Positions 34,168 through 42,274 are shown, counted from the stretch's first letter. The stretch: DNA of 64,000 nt from Streptomyces sp. NBC_00569 (GCF_036345255.1 NZ_CP107783.1:1550001-1614000), one strand, 5' to 3'. The notes: a model not told the origin generated them from the letters alone. Numbers and translations: made by a program.

Positions 34168-35664
34168 GTGTCCTCCTCCGAGCCCAGGCCACAGCCCACG
34201 ACTCAGGCGACGTCGCAGCCCACGAAGCAGCCCGAGGCCCAACCCCGGCCCGAGGGACGCAAGAACGGCCTCTACACGGGCCTCTCCGACGAGCTCTCCG
34301 CCCTGATGCGGACGGGCTGGGCCGACACCGAGCAGCGCGACCTGCGCCCGGACGAGCAGGCGTCGCACGCCGCCCGTCGACGCGCCGCACTGTCCGCGCG
34401 GTTCCCGGGCGAGCGGCTGGTGGTCCCGTCCGGCAAGCTCAAGATCCGCTCGAACGACAGCTACTACCCGTTCCGCCCGTACTCGGCGTATGTGCATCTG
34501 ACGGGAGATCAGGCACGCGACAGCGCCGTCGTGTTCGAGCCGCGCGCCGACGGCGGTCACGACATCCACCTCTATCTGCTCCCGCGCGACAGCCGTGACA
34601 GCGACGAGTTCTGGACCGGCATGACGTCCGAGCTGTGGATGGGCCGGCGCCGCAGCCTCGCCGAGTCGGAACTGGTCCTCGGCCTGCCCTGCCGCGACAT
34701 CCGCGACGCCGCCTCCGAGCTGTCGGCCGCGCCCGAGGCGCCGACCCGCATCGTCCGCGGCCACGACCCCGCACTCGAGGCCGTGTTGACGACGGAGGCG
34801 GAGCGCGACGCCGGGCTGGAGGAGGCGCTGTCCGAGCTGCGCCTGGTCAAGGACGCGTGGGAGATCGGCGAGCTGCGCAAGGCCGTCGACTCCACGGTGC
34901 GCGGTTTCACCGATGTCGTACGGGAACTGGCCACGGCGATCGCGACCTCGGAGCGCTGGATCGAGGGCACCTTCTTCCGCCGCGCCCGCCTGGAGGGCAA
35001 CGCCGTCGGCTACGGCTCGATCTGCGCGGCCGGCGAGCACGCCACGATCATGCACTGGGAGCAGAACGACGGCCCGGTGCGCCCCGGTGAACTCCTGCTC
35101 CTCGACGCGGGCGTGGAGACCCACACCCTGTACACCGCGGACGTGACCCGCACGCTCCCGATCAGCGGCACGTTCACGCCGCTCCAGCGCAAGATCTACG
35201 ACGCGGTGTACGAGGCCCAGGAGGCGGGCATCGCCGCCGTGAAGCCGGGTGCGGCCTACCGCGACTTCCACGACGCGGCGCAGCGGTACATGGCGGGCAA
35301 GCTCGTGGAGTGGGGGCTGCTGGAGGGTGACCCGGAGCGGGTCTTCGAGCTCGGTCTCCAGCGGCGCTTCACCATGGCGGGCACCGGTCACATGCTCGGC
35401 CTCGACGTCCACGACTGTGCTGCCGCACGCACGGAGTCGTACGTGGGCGGCCCGCTGGAGCCCGGCATGGTGCTGACGGTCGAGCCCGGCCTGTACTTCC
35501 AGCCGGACGACCTGTCGGTGCCGCAGGAGTACCGCGGCATCGGCGTGCGGATCGAGGACGACCTGCTGGTCACGGCCGACGGCACGGAGAACCTGTCGGC
35601 GGGCCTGCCGCGGTCGGCGGACGAGGTCGAGGCGTGGATGCGCACGCTCGCGGGCGACCGGTAG
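34168..35664 (+). CDS. pepP: Xaa-Pro aminopeptidase (aminopeptidase P, M24B)
   Basis: Removes the N-terminal residue from peptides whose second residue is proline (or hydroxyproline). 498 residues. After a Pro/Gln-rich N-terminal stretch comes the AMP N-terminal domain (YYPFRPYSAYVHLTG), then the pita-bread fold with metal ligands in LLLDAGVETHTLYTADVTRTLP, MAGTGHMLGLDVHD, LTVEPGLYF and GIGVRIEDD. GTG 34168. A possible promoter is TTCCCA (34089-34094), 17 nt, TAGGCT (34112-34117). It is divergent from the hydroxyproline dehydrogenase operon, which would suit supply of free imino acids from peptides. Confidence 0.94.
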   Translation: MSSSEPRPQPTTQATSQPTKQPEAQPRPEGRKNGLYTGLSDELSALMRTGWADTEQRDLRPDEQASHAARRRAALSARFPGERLVVPSGKLKIRSNDSYYPFRPYSAYVHLTGDQARDSAVVFEPRADGGHDIHLYLLPRDSRDSDEFWTGMTSELWMGRRRSLAESELVLGLPCRDIRDAASELSAAPEAPTRIVRGHDPALEAVLTTEAERDAGLEEALSELRLVKDAWEIGELRKAVDSTVRGFTDVVRELATAIATSERWIEGTFFRRARLEGNAVGYGSICAAGEHATIMHWEQNDGPVRPGELLLLDAGVETHTLYTADVTRTLPISGTFTPLQRKIYDAVYEAQEAGIAAVKPGAAYRDFHDAAQRYMAGKLVEWGLLEGDPERVFELGLQRRFTMAGTGHMLGLDVHDCAAARTESYVGGPLEPGMVLTVEPGLYFQPDDLSVPQEYRGIGVRIEDDLLVTADGTENLSAGLPRSADEVEAWMRTLAGDR

Positions 35665-35682
35665 GGGTCCCTCTGCTGTGAC

Positions 35683-35734
35683 GACAGCCCGAGGGGGCCC
35701 GGCCGTCGGAACGGCCGGGCCCCCTCGGGCTGTC
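35683..35734. terminator. long bidirectional terminator between pepP and the GAPDH gene
   Basis: Perfect 24-bp stem, 35683-35706 against 35711-35734, with the 4-nt loop CGGA, followed on the plus strand by AAAACTT. It starts 18 nt after the pepP stop and ends 5 nt before the GAPDH stop, so it serves both convergent genes. Confidence 0.93.
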
Positions 35735-35739
35735 AAAAC

Positions 35740-37185
35740 TTACGCGGTCGGGACCGGGTAGGTCGGGTACTCCACCCCGGAGACGTGCTGGACGACGCGG
35801 ATGACCTGGCACGAGTAGCCGAACTCGTTGTCGTACCAGAGGTAGAGGATCGCGTTGTCGCCGTCGACCTTGGTGGCACCGGCGTCCACGATGGAGGCGT
35901 GGCGCGAGCCGACGAAGTCCATGGACACGGCGTCGGGGGCGGTGGTGAAGTCGATCTGGCGCTTGAGCGGCGAGTTCAGCGAGACGTCGCGGAGGTGGTC
36001 GAGGACTTCCTCGCGGGTGGTCTCGCGGCCGAGGCGCAGGCTGAGGATCGCGATCGAGACGTCCGGCACGGGCACGCGGATCGAGCTGCCGGTGATCGGC
36101 GCCTTGAGGTCGGGCAGCGCCTTCGCGACGGCGGAGGCGGCGCCGGTCTCGGTGATGACCATGTTGAGCGGCGCGGAGCGGCCGCGGCGGTCGGCCTTGT
36201 GGTAATTGTCCAGCAGGTTCTGGTCGTTGGTGAACGAGTGGACGGTCTCCACGTGGCCGCGCAGCACACCGTACTCGTCGTCCATCGCCTTCAGCGGCGG
36301 GACGATCGCGTTGGTGGTGCAGGACGCGCAGGACAGGATCTGCTCGTCCGGCTTGATCATGTCGTGGTTGACACCGTGCACGATGTTCGGGACGTCGCCC
36401 TTGCCCGGAGCGGTCAGGACGACCTTCTCGATACCGGGACGGAGGTGCTTCGACAGGCCCTCGCGGTCACGCCACTTGCCGGTGTTGTCGATCAGGATGG
36501 CGTCGTTGATGCCGTACGCCGTGTAGTCGACCTCGGACGGATCGTTGGCGTAGATGACCTTGATCTCGTTGCCGTTGGCGACGATCGTGCTGTTCGCCTC
36601 GTCGACCGTGATCGTGCCGTTGAACTGGCCGTGGATGGAGTCGCGGCGCAGCAGCGAGGCACGCTTCACGAGGTCCTGGTCGCCCCCGCCGCGGACGACG
36701 ATGGCGCGCAGCCGCAGTCCGTTGCCGGAGCCGGCCTTCTCGATGAGCAGGCGGGCCACGAGGCGGCCAATGCGGCCGAAGCCGTAGAGGACGACGTCAC
36801 GGGCCTGACGGCGCTCGATCTTGTTCTCACCCGTGGCGCCGGAGACGGCCTCGGCGGTGAACTCCTCGACCGAGAGACCCCGGTCGTCGGCCCGGTGCGC
36901 CTCGGCGAGCAGGCCGATGTCGATCTGCGACGGGCCGAGGTCGAGCGCGGCCAGCGCCTGCAGGAACGGCATCGTCTCGGTGACCGACAGTTCCTCGCCG
37001 GCGATCTGGCGGGCGAACCGGTGGGTCTTGAGGATGCTCACCACCGACTTGTTCACCAAGGAGCGGCTGTGGAGCAGGACGGTGACGTCCCGCTCCCGGT
37101 GCATCTTCCCGATGATCGGGATCATCGACTCCGCGATCTCCTCGCGGTTCTTCCAGTTGGTGAACGAGTCGTCTTTGACAGTCAC
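35740..37185 (-). CDS. gap: glyceraldehyde-3-phosphate dehydrogenase, long form with N-terminal extension
   Basis: NAD(P)-dependent oxidation of glyceraldehyde-3-phosphate. 481 residues against about 335 for the classical enzyme. The extra 128 or so residues (SFTNWKNREEIAESMIPIIGKMHRERDV) are helical and precede the Rossmann start VVLYGFGRIGRLVARLL. The active-site Cys is in SCASCTTNAIVPPL; the C-terminal NWYD-like motif is WYDNEFGYS. Stand-alone gene, with two tandem 20-bp repeats across its promoter. It is next to an operon whose aldolase produces glyceraldehyde-3-phosphate, which may be coincidence. Confidence 0.93.
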   Translation of the reverse strand: MTVKDDSFTNWKNREEIAESMIPIIGKMHRERDVTVLLHSRSLVNKSVVSILKTHRFARQIAGEELSVTETMPFLQALAALDLGPSQIDIGLLAEAHRADDRGLSVEEFTAEAVSGATGENKIERRQARDVVLYGFGRIGRLVARLLIEKAGSGNGLRLRAIVVRGGGDQDLVKRASLLRRDSIHGQFNGTITVDEANSTIVANGNEIKVIYANDPSEVDYTAYGINDAILIDNTGKWRDREGLSKHLRPGIEKVVLTAPGKGDVPNIVHGVNHDMIKPDEQILSCASCTTNAIVPPLKAMDDEYGVLRGHVETVHSFTNDQNLLDNYHKADRRGRSAPLNMVITETGAASAVAKALPDLKAPITGSSIRVPVPDVSIAILSLRLGRETTREEVLDHLRDVSLNSPLKRQIDFTTAPDAVSMDFVGSRHASIVDAGATKVDGDNAILYLWYDNEFGYSCQVIRVVQHVSGVEYPTYPVPTA

Positions 37186-37235
37186 AGGTTTATCTTTCGA
37201 GCTAGGCGGCGCTCATATGCTAACCCGCCCCGATT

Positions 37236-37280
37236 TTGATCGTTCAAACGGTCCCCCGTGTTGATCGTTCGGACGGTCCC
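37236..37280. repeat. tandem 20-bp operator-like repeats upstream of the GAPDH gene
   Basis: Two 20-mers at 37236-37255 and 37261-37280 match at 18 positions, 25 bp apart. Each contains GATCGTTC-(2 nt)-ACGGTC-like dyad character; in the first copy CGTTCAAACG is an inverted repeat. On the minus strand a TTGAAC (37247-37242) inside the first copy is followed 18-19 nt later by TTAGCAT, a plausible promoter of the GAPDH gene. Confidence 0.7.
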
Positions 37281-37290
37281 GCACAGCGAG

Positions 37291-37310
37291 AGCCCCCCTC
37301 CCGCGGGGCT
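37291..37310. terminator. weak hairpin after the KDPG aldolase gene
   Basis: AGCCCC (37291-37296) pairs with GGGGCT (37305-37310), 8-nt loop, 17 nt beyond the aldolase stop. A short GC stem without a U-tract; may end the leftward operon before the GAPDH promoter. Confidence 0.4.
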
Positions 37311-37326
37311 CGTCACTCGGCGTCGC

Positions 37327-37923
37327 TCAGCTGTCGAGGAGGGTGCGCAACCTGGTGGCGTTGCCCCTGATGTCGCTGCCGATGCTGACGGTGAAGGCAC
37401 CGGCGGCGAGCCACTCGGCCGTGTTGGCCACGGTGATTCCGCCGGTCGCCATGATCCGCGCGCCGGGGAGTACGGCCAGCAGCGACTTGAGATAGGCGAC
37501 ACCACCGATGTGTGCCGGGAACAGCTTCGCCACTCCGCGTTCGGCGGCCGTGCGCAGTTCGGAGGGGGTCAGGCCGCCCTCGACCAGCAGCCGGTCGGCG
37601 TCGTCCGCGACGGGCCGGACGTCGGGCACCTGGAACGGGCTGACCAGGAACTGCGCGCCGGCGGCCAGCGCCTGCTCGGCGATCCGCGGTGAGGTGACCG
37701 TGCCGAGCCCGAACACCGCCTGCGGGAATTCCTGGTGCCAGCCCTTCACCAGGCCCTCCCAGCCGGGGGTGGTGGCCGTGAACTCGAAGGTGCTGAAACC
37801 GGCGTCGAGCAGCTCGCGCGCCAGTGCGTAGGCGGCGTCGGCGTCGGCGGCCCGTACGGTCGGAACGGCTCGGGCCTGCTGGAGGTGGTCGACGACGCTC
37901 TGGACGGCGGGGGTGAGAGACAT
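37327..37923 (-). CDS. eda: KDPG/KHG-type aldolase
   Basis: Class I aldolase splitting 2-keto-3-deoxy-6-phosphogluconate into pyruvate and glyceraldehyde-3-phosphate. 198 residues. The Schiff-base lysine is in VAKLFPAHIGG (about 134); family features are FEFTATTPGWEG, FGLGTV and ATGGITVANTAEWLAAGA. It lies 32 nt after the ammonia-lyase/HPr fusion gene and is the last gene of the operon. In D-glucosaminate-type pathways this step follows deamination by a SelA-like lyase, which is what the upstream gene encodes. Confidence 0.91.
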   Translation of the reverse strand: MSLTPAVQSVVDHLQQARAVPTVRAADADAAYALARELLDAGFSTFEFTATTPGWEGLVKGWHQEFPQAVFGLGTVTSPRIAEQALAAGAQFLVSPFQVPDVRPVADDADRLLVEGGLTPSELRTAAERGVAKLFPAHIGGVAYLKSLLAVLPGARIMATGGITVANTAEWLAAGAFTVSIGSDIRGNATRLRTLLDS

Positions 37924-37955
37924 GGCGGGGAGGTCCTTCGACGGTCGGGGCGGAG

Positions 37956-39509
37956 TCAGGAGGATTCGGGTGCGGCGATGGCCGCCAGCTCGGCGAGTGC
38001 CTCGGCCGCACCTTCGCCGCGCGCGGTGAGGACGATCTCCTCGCCGGAGCGGATGTTGAGCGACATCAGGGACAGCACGCTGCGGGCCGGTACCTCGCGT
38101 GTATCGGCCTCGGAACCGCCTTCCGTACCGGCTCGGCGTACCGTCACGGCTGCCGCGCTGCGGCCTGCGGCCTGGGCGAAGGCCGCCGCCGGCCGGGCGT
38201 GCAGCCCTGCCGCCTCGGTCACCACCAGGCGGCGCTCCAAGGGCGCCGCCGGCGTCGTCGTGCCGTCCGCGTCCGCCGCCCGCTCGGGCGTCGCCCCGGC
38301 TGCCGGCCGACCGGTCACCTGCGCGTCCTGCTGGTCCGGTGCCGGTGTCCGCCCTGCCTCTGTCCGCTCTCCGTGACCGCGGGGCCCGGCGGTCGCCCGC
38401 GCGCCGCCCAGGATCGCGGTGAGCCTGGCCACGATCTGTTCCTCCTCCTGCAGCGTCAGCGGCCGGGGGTCGATGGCCAGCCTGCCGGTGGCGGCGTGGT
38501 GGTCCCGCAGGAACACGGGCGGCTGCCCCTGCGCCAGCTCCGCGGCGAGCTCGGTCGCGTTCCGGCCCGCCTCCTCCGGGTCGACGGTCAGTTCCGTCCG
38601 GTGGATGAGCCGGCCCGCCTCGTCGCGAACGACGCGCGCGGAGAGTCCCGGCAGCCCGTCGACGCGCTCGGCGAGCCGCGTCATACGGGCGTGCTGCTGC
38701 TCCGGGTCGACGGCGCCGGCCGCGGTTCCGTAGTCGCGCACCGCCTGTACGAGGCCGAGGACGGTTTCCTTGCCGACCTTCATCGGCCGCCCGATGCCGC
38801 CGTACTGTGCGCGGCACGCGGCGATCAGGTCGGCCGGTCCGCAGATCAGTCCGGAGGTGGGTCCCCCGATGGCCTTGCCCCCGCTGTAGACGACGAGGTC
38901 GGCGCCGGTGGCCGGCCAGCGGCGCAGGTCCTCCTCGGCCGCCGCGTCCACGATCACCGGGATACCGTGCTCCCGTCCGATGGCCACCACCGTCTCCAGC
39001 GGGACCTGGCCCTTCTGTACGGCGTGGTGCGACTGGACATACAGGAGAGCCGCGGTGCGGTCGGTGATCGCGGCGGTGAAGTGCTCGGGCCGCGCCTTGT
39101 TCACGGCGCCGACCTCGACGGGCCGGCCGCCCCCGACGGCGATCATCTGGCACACGGAGGCGCCGAAGTGGACGGCGTGCCCCTTCTGCAGCACCACCTC
39201 GTTCGGCGCGCCGCCCGCGTCGGGCAGTCGCTCGGTGCGGGCGGGGTCGGTGCCGGCGATGAGGGCGGCGACCGCGATGGCGATGCCGGCCGCGGCGCCG
39301 GTGGTGGGGCAGGCGTCCTCGGTGCCGGTGGCGCGGGCGAGTTCCCGGCCCGCGGCGACGAGCAGGTCGTCCATCACCACATGGCCGCGGGCGGCCTCCC
39401 CCATGGCGGCGATCACCCGGTCGTCGAGCCGGCTGCCGCCGAGGGCGGTCATCTTGCCGCTCGCGTTGATGGCGTGGGTGAGGCCGAGGTCCTCGTAGAG
39501 CGTGTTCAT
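37956..39509 (-). CDS. DgaE-like PLP ammonia-lyase fused to a C-terminal HPr phosphocarrier domain
   Basis: 517 residues with two modules. Residues 1 to about 375 are SelA-like, PLP-dependent, of the D-glucosaminate-6-phosphate ammonia-lyase type: INASGKMTALGGS at the start, PLP lysine in LVVYSGGKAIGGPTSG. After a 55-residue Gln/Ala/Pro linker, about 430-510 is an HPr domain: GLHARPAAAFAQAA has the phospho-histidine context, and ARSVLSLMSLNI the regulatory-serine region. HPr is normally a separate protein of the PEP phosphotransferase system. The fusion implies that phosphoryl transfer feeds this pathway's transport or regulation. ATG 39509. Confidence 0.88.
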   Translation of the reverse strand: MNTLYEDLGLTHAINASGKMTALGGSRLDDRVIAAMGEAARGHVVMDDLLVAAGRELARATGTEDACPTTGAAAGIAIAVAALIAGTDPARTERLPDAGGAPNEVVLQKGHAVHFGASVCQMIAVGGGRPVEVGAVNKARPEHFTAAITDRTAALLYVQSHHAVQKGQVPLETVVAIGREHGIPVIVDAAAEEDLRRWPATGADLVVYSGGKAIGGPTSGLICGPADLIAACRAQYGGIGRPMKVGKETVLGLVQAVRDYGTAAGAVDPEQQHARMTRLAERVDGLPGLSARVVRDEAGRLIHRTELTVDPEEAGRNATELAAELAQGQPPVFLRDHHAATGRLAIDPRPLTLQEEEQIVARLTAILGGARATAGPRGHGERTEAGRTPAPDQQDAQVTGRPAAGATPERAADADGTTTPAAPLERRLVVTEAAGLHARPAAAFAQAAGRSAAAVTVRRAGTEGGSEADTREVPARSVLSLMSLNIRSGEEIVLTARGEGAAEALAELAAIAAPESS

Positions 39510-39578
39510 GGTGCCTTTCGTGGAGAGCAGATCCCTGTGCGGGGTGGGGCCGACTTCTTGGGCGCGCGCCGGGAGGCC

Positions 39579-40295
39579 CTAGGTGCCCGCGATGGGGAAG
39601 AAGAGCCCGAAGAGCATGGCGCCGAGGATGGCGCCGCCGGTCAGCGGCTTCTTCCACCAGTAGAAGAGCGCGGCGCCGAGGGTGGAGCCGAGGCCCACGG
39701 GCAGGGAGGCGGTGGCCGCGGCGATGATCACCAAGGGGCCCAGATAGCGGCCTGCGGAGTTTCCGGCGCCCATCATGACGTCGGCGCCGAAGGTGGAGGT
39801 GCCGCCCGCCGAGTTCACGGTGGCCCGCCGGATGGCCAGGATCAGGGCGCCGATCAGCGCGCCCAGCAGGGCGCCGGTGGGCAGAGCCAGCCAGAAGTGC
39901 TCCAGCGGGGCGGTGATCCCGGCAGCCAGCAGCATCGCGGGGATGCCGATGCCGACTCCGGTCTGCAGCGAACCGCCGATGTCGAGGATGCCGACCATCG
40001 GCCCCTCGATGATCCGGGCGAACAGGAAGCCGGCGCCGAAGGCCGCCGCCGCCCCGTAACTCCCGCTGTCCATACCGCCCTTGAGCATCGCGGTGACGGC
40101 GACGTCGCTGAAGGTGCCGGTGCGGTAGACGTAGTACAGATGCGTACCGGCGAAGATGCCGGCCGCCAAGGCCGCCACGAAGAGCGGGAAGGCCCATTCC
40201 GAGAGCCAGAAGCTGCCCTCGCCGGGGACTTTGCCGCGGGTCCTGCCCGCGGGCGCCGCGGCTCCCGCGGTGGTGGTGGCGTCGTTCGTGGTCAT
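39579..40295 (-). CDS. DUF4310 membrane protein, putative transporter component
   Basis: 238 residues, about six membrane segments. An N-terminal polar stretch ends in GEGSFWLSEWAFPLFVAALAAGIFAG, later glycine-rich turns (SGSYGAAAAFGAGFLFARIIEGPMVGILDIGG) and a C-terminal span GAILGAMLFGLFFP. Families DUF4310, DUF4311, DUF4312 and SFCGS occur together in Enterococcus- and enterobacteria-type loci with an amidohydrolase and a DgaE-like lyase, where they are presumed to form a transporter. 13 nt separate it from the DUF4311 gene. Confidence 0.82.
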   Translation of the reverse strand: MTTNDATTTAGAAAPAGRTRGKVPGEGSFWLSEWAFPLFVAALAAGIFAGTHLYYVYRTGTFSDVAVTAMLKGGMDSGSYGAAAAFGAGFLFARIIEGPMVGILDIGGSLQTGVGIGIPAMLLAAGITAPLEHFWLALPTGALLGALIGALILAIRRATVNSAGGTSTFGADVMMGAGNSAGRYLGPLVIIAAATASLPVGLGSTLGAALFYWWKKPLTGGAILGAMLFGLFFPIAGT

Positions 40296-40308
40296 CGCGG
40301 TGCCTCGC

Positions 40309-41100
40309 TCACTTCGTCGGGGTGGTACCGGTCGCGTCGTGGAGCCGGCTCAGCCAGTGCGGCACATCCGCCTTCATCTGCTGCAGCAGCTGGATGTCCA
40401 CACCGCGCAGGAAGGCGCTGACGACGAACAGCGCCACGACCGCGCCGGCCAGCGACTTGGTGACCCTCGTCCAGCCCAGGTCGTCGATGCCCTTGCCGAC
40501 CACGATGCCGAGCACGATGCCGGGAACCGCGTTGCCCATCACGACATGCGCCAGACCGCCGAGCACGGTGGCCCAGCCTCCGCTGCGCCGCCCCGCGTCG
40601 ACCGCCGCCATCCAGAAGACGATCGGCATGACGGGGTTGATCAGCCACTCCGAGGCGGGGCCGAGCACGTCGGCCGCGACCTTCTGCAGGGAGTGCGGAA
40701 TGGACGCGGCGGTGGTGTTCAGGACCGTCACCAGGACCAGCCCGACGCACGCCCCGTAGGCCGCCATCCGGCGCGGGTTGTGCAGCGTCTCGTCGAGGTT
40801 GCGGTTCTTGGTCATCGACAGCGCGGCGGCCCAGTGCGGCACGATGCGGTGATCGACGTCCGAGGTCAGCGCACCGGTGCCGACCGCGCTGGCCCAGGCG
40901 TTGAAGAAGAAGCCGAGGCCGAAGGAGAAGTGCGCGACCGGGTCGTTCTCGCAGGCGTTGAGTTCGCCCAGGGTCCGGAAGGCACCCATGCCCTGCACCT
41001 TGGGCGCGTGGAACATGCGGGCCACGCCCGCGCTCGCCCCGAAGCCGATCAGGGCGCCGATGACCATCGACTCCAGTGCGATGGTGAGCGTCTCGTTCAT
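40309..41100 (-). CDS. DUF4311 membrane protein, putative transporter component
   Basis: 263 residues with several membrane segments. Recognisable features are ESMVIGALIGFGASAGVARMFHAP, MGAFRTLGELNACENDPVAHFSFGLGFFFNAWA and AHVVMGNAVPGIVLGIVVG. Probable partner of the DUF4310 protein in a two-subunit pore. The conserved short soluble segment NACENDPVAHFS might hold a functional acidic/His site. No biochemical function is known to me. Part of the tight operon (gaps of 10 and 13 nt). Confidence 0.82.
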   Translation of the reverse strand: MNETLTIALESMVIGALIGFGASAGVARMFHAPKVQGMGAFRTLGELNACENDPVAHFSFGLGFFFNAWASAVGTGALTSDVDHRIVPHWAAALSMTKNRNLDETLHNPRRMAAYGACVGLVLVTVLNTTAASIPHSLQKVAADVLGPASEWLINPVMPIVFWMAAVDAGRRSGGWATVLGGLAHVVMGNAVPGIVLGIVVGKGIDDLGWTRVTKSLAGAVVALFVVSAFLRGVDIQLLQQMKADVPHWLSRLHDATGTTPTK

Positions 41101-41110
41101 GCGGGTGTCC

Positions 41111-41446
41111 TCACCTCATGTGGAGCGCGTGCTGGAGCGGCGTCAGCCGCTCCTCGCGTACGGAGAATTCGATGGCGTCCAGATCGAGTGCGGCGGTGCG
41201 CACCTCGATCCGCAGGGTCAGCTCGTAGCGGCGGCGCTCGCGGGCGAAGAGCAGACCCAGGAACCGTTCCGTCCAGCGGTGTTCGACCGCGGACGCGACC
41301 TCGACGGCGAGCGGCTCGACCCGGAAGCAGACGCCGTCCGTCAGCTTCCCGACGGCACCGGAGACCTGCTGCATGGCGGTGGCGAACGCCTTCTCGCGGG
41401 TCGGCCCGGTGCCGCTGACCCGGACCGTGTGCCGGTCCTCGATCAC
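41111..41446 (-). CDS. DUF4312 small cytoplasmic protein
   Basis: 111 residues, soluble. Motifs are VSGTGPTREKAFATAMQQVSG and ERFLGLLFARERRRYELTLRIEV. It always accompanies the DUF4310/DUF4311/SFCGS set in the loci I know, so it is probably a cytosolic subunit or assembly factor of the transporter. Its ATG at 41446 overlaps the stop of the SFCGS gene (ATGA), so translation is coupled. Function unknown. Confidence 0.8.
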   Translation of the reverse strand: MIEDRHTVRVSGTGPTREKAFATAMQQVSGAVGKLTDGVCFRVEPLAVEVASAVEHRWTERFLGLLFARERRRYELTLRIEVRTAALDLDAIEFSVREERLTPLQHALHMR

Positions 41447-41808
41447 GCCGACTCCCCGAGCTTCTTCAGCAGCGCCTCGGTCACCTTGAAGCCGAGTTCC
41501 TCGCTGTCCAGGAAGCCGAAGCCCAGGACCGTCTTGCCCTGCTGCACAGCGGTGATACCGGCCTGCGGGGAGCGCATGCCGAACTCGATGTCATGCCCGT
41601 ACTTGGCCTTGGCCGTGACCGCGCCCGCGCCGCCACTGCCGCAGAACGAGATGCCGAGGGCCGCGCCCTCGGCGGCCATCACGTCGCCGACCTTCATGTC
41701 CGCGCCGGGGCCCGGGATCAGGATGGGCTCGCCGCCCGCCGCCCGTATGCCGTCGGCGACCGCCTGGCCCTTGCCGAGCCGGTGTCCGATCACGATCTTG
41801 ACTGCCAT
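41443..41808 (-). CDS. SFCGS-family small glycine-rich protein
   Basis: 121 residues. The eponymous SFCGSGGAGAV is at about 55-65, after an N-terminal beta-alpha region (KIVIGHRLGKGQAVADGI). Size and the exposed Cys next to a Gly-rich loop recall PTS EIIB-type proteins with a phosphocysteine; with an HPr domain and a PRD protein in the same operon this is a tempting but unproven comparison. ATG 41808 is the only Met before the conserved start. A 55-nt gap separates it from the PRD gene. Confidence 0.8.
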   Translation of the reverse strand: MAVKIVIGHRLGKGQAVADGIRAAGGEPILIPGPGADMKVGDVMAAEGAALGISFCGSGGAGAVTAKAKYGHDIEFGMRSPQAGITAVQQGKTVLGFGFLDSEELGFKVTEALLKKLGESA

Positions 41809-41863
41809 GGTGCACTCCCTCTGTCGTCCGGTGATGTGGCCGGCCCGCTGGTGCGCGGTCCGG

Positions 41864-42274
41864 TCATGCCTGGGTGCTGTGTGCTGCGGCTGAGCTGTCC
41901 TGGAGCTGCCGCGCCGTCTCGAAGTGCAGGGCGAGCAGCACGACTTCGGTGTCCCGGGCGGCATGGCCCAGGGGTGTGCCGTACGCGTCGATCAGCTCGC
42001 GGGCGGCGGCCAGCGGGCCCGGCGTGATCTCGTCGGCCACGCCGGGGTCCAGCGCGTCGAGGTGTTCGCCGGCGCGTACCCGGCGGACGAAGCCCAGGGC
42101 GTGGACGGCGAGCGCGAGCCGGCGGTCCTCGTCGAGGACGATCCGCTCCGCCGCGGCACGTTCCTCGATCAGCGGGAGCAGCCGGGCCAGAGCGTGACGG
42201 TCCTCGTCGCGCACGGGTTCGGCGGTGTCCGCCACGGCGCCGCTGAGCGCCTCGATCAGGGGGTCGTCAGTCAT
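41864..42274 (-). CDS. stand-alone PRD-like protein
   Basis: 136 residues, predicted all-helical, without an HTH. In the equivalent loci of other bacteria this position holds a PRD-containing protein (PTS regulation domain, phosphorylated on His by HPr). Candidate histidines are in DRHALARLLPLIEE, AVHALGFVRRVRAGEHLD and LGHAARDTEVVLLALHFE. ATG 42274 overlaps the amidohydrolase stop (ATGA). I infer the PRD identity from context and helical pattern rather than from a strong motif. Confidence 0.65.
   Translation of the reverse strand: MTDDPLIEALSGAVADTAEPVRDEDRHALARLLPLIEERAAAERIVLDEDRRLALAVHALGFVRRVRAGEHLDALDPGVADEITPGPLAAARELIDAYGTPLGHAARDTEVVLLALHFETARQLQDSSAAAHSTQA

Noticed and set aside
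37327..40197. 956-codon open frame on the minus strand spanning aldolase to DUF4310
   Set aside because: Only its last 199 codons are the aldolase; the rest is the wrong frame across the lyase-HPr and DUF4310 genes, full of Arg.
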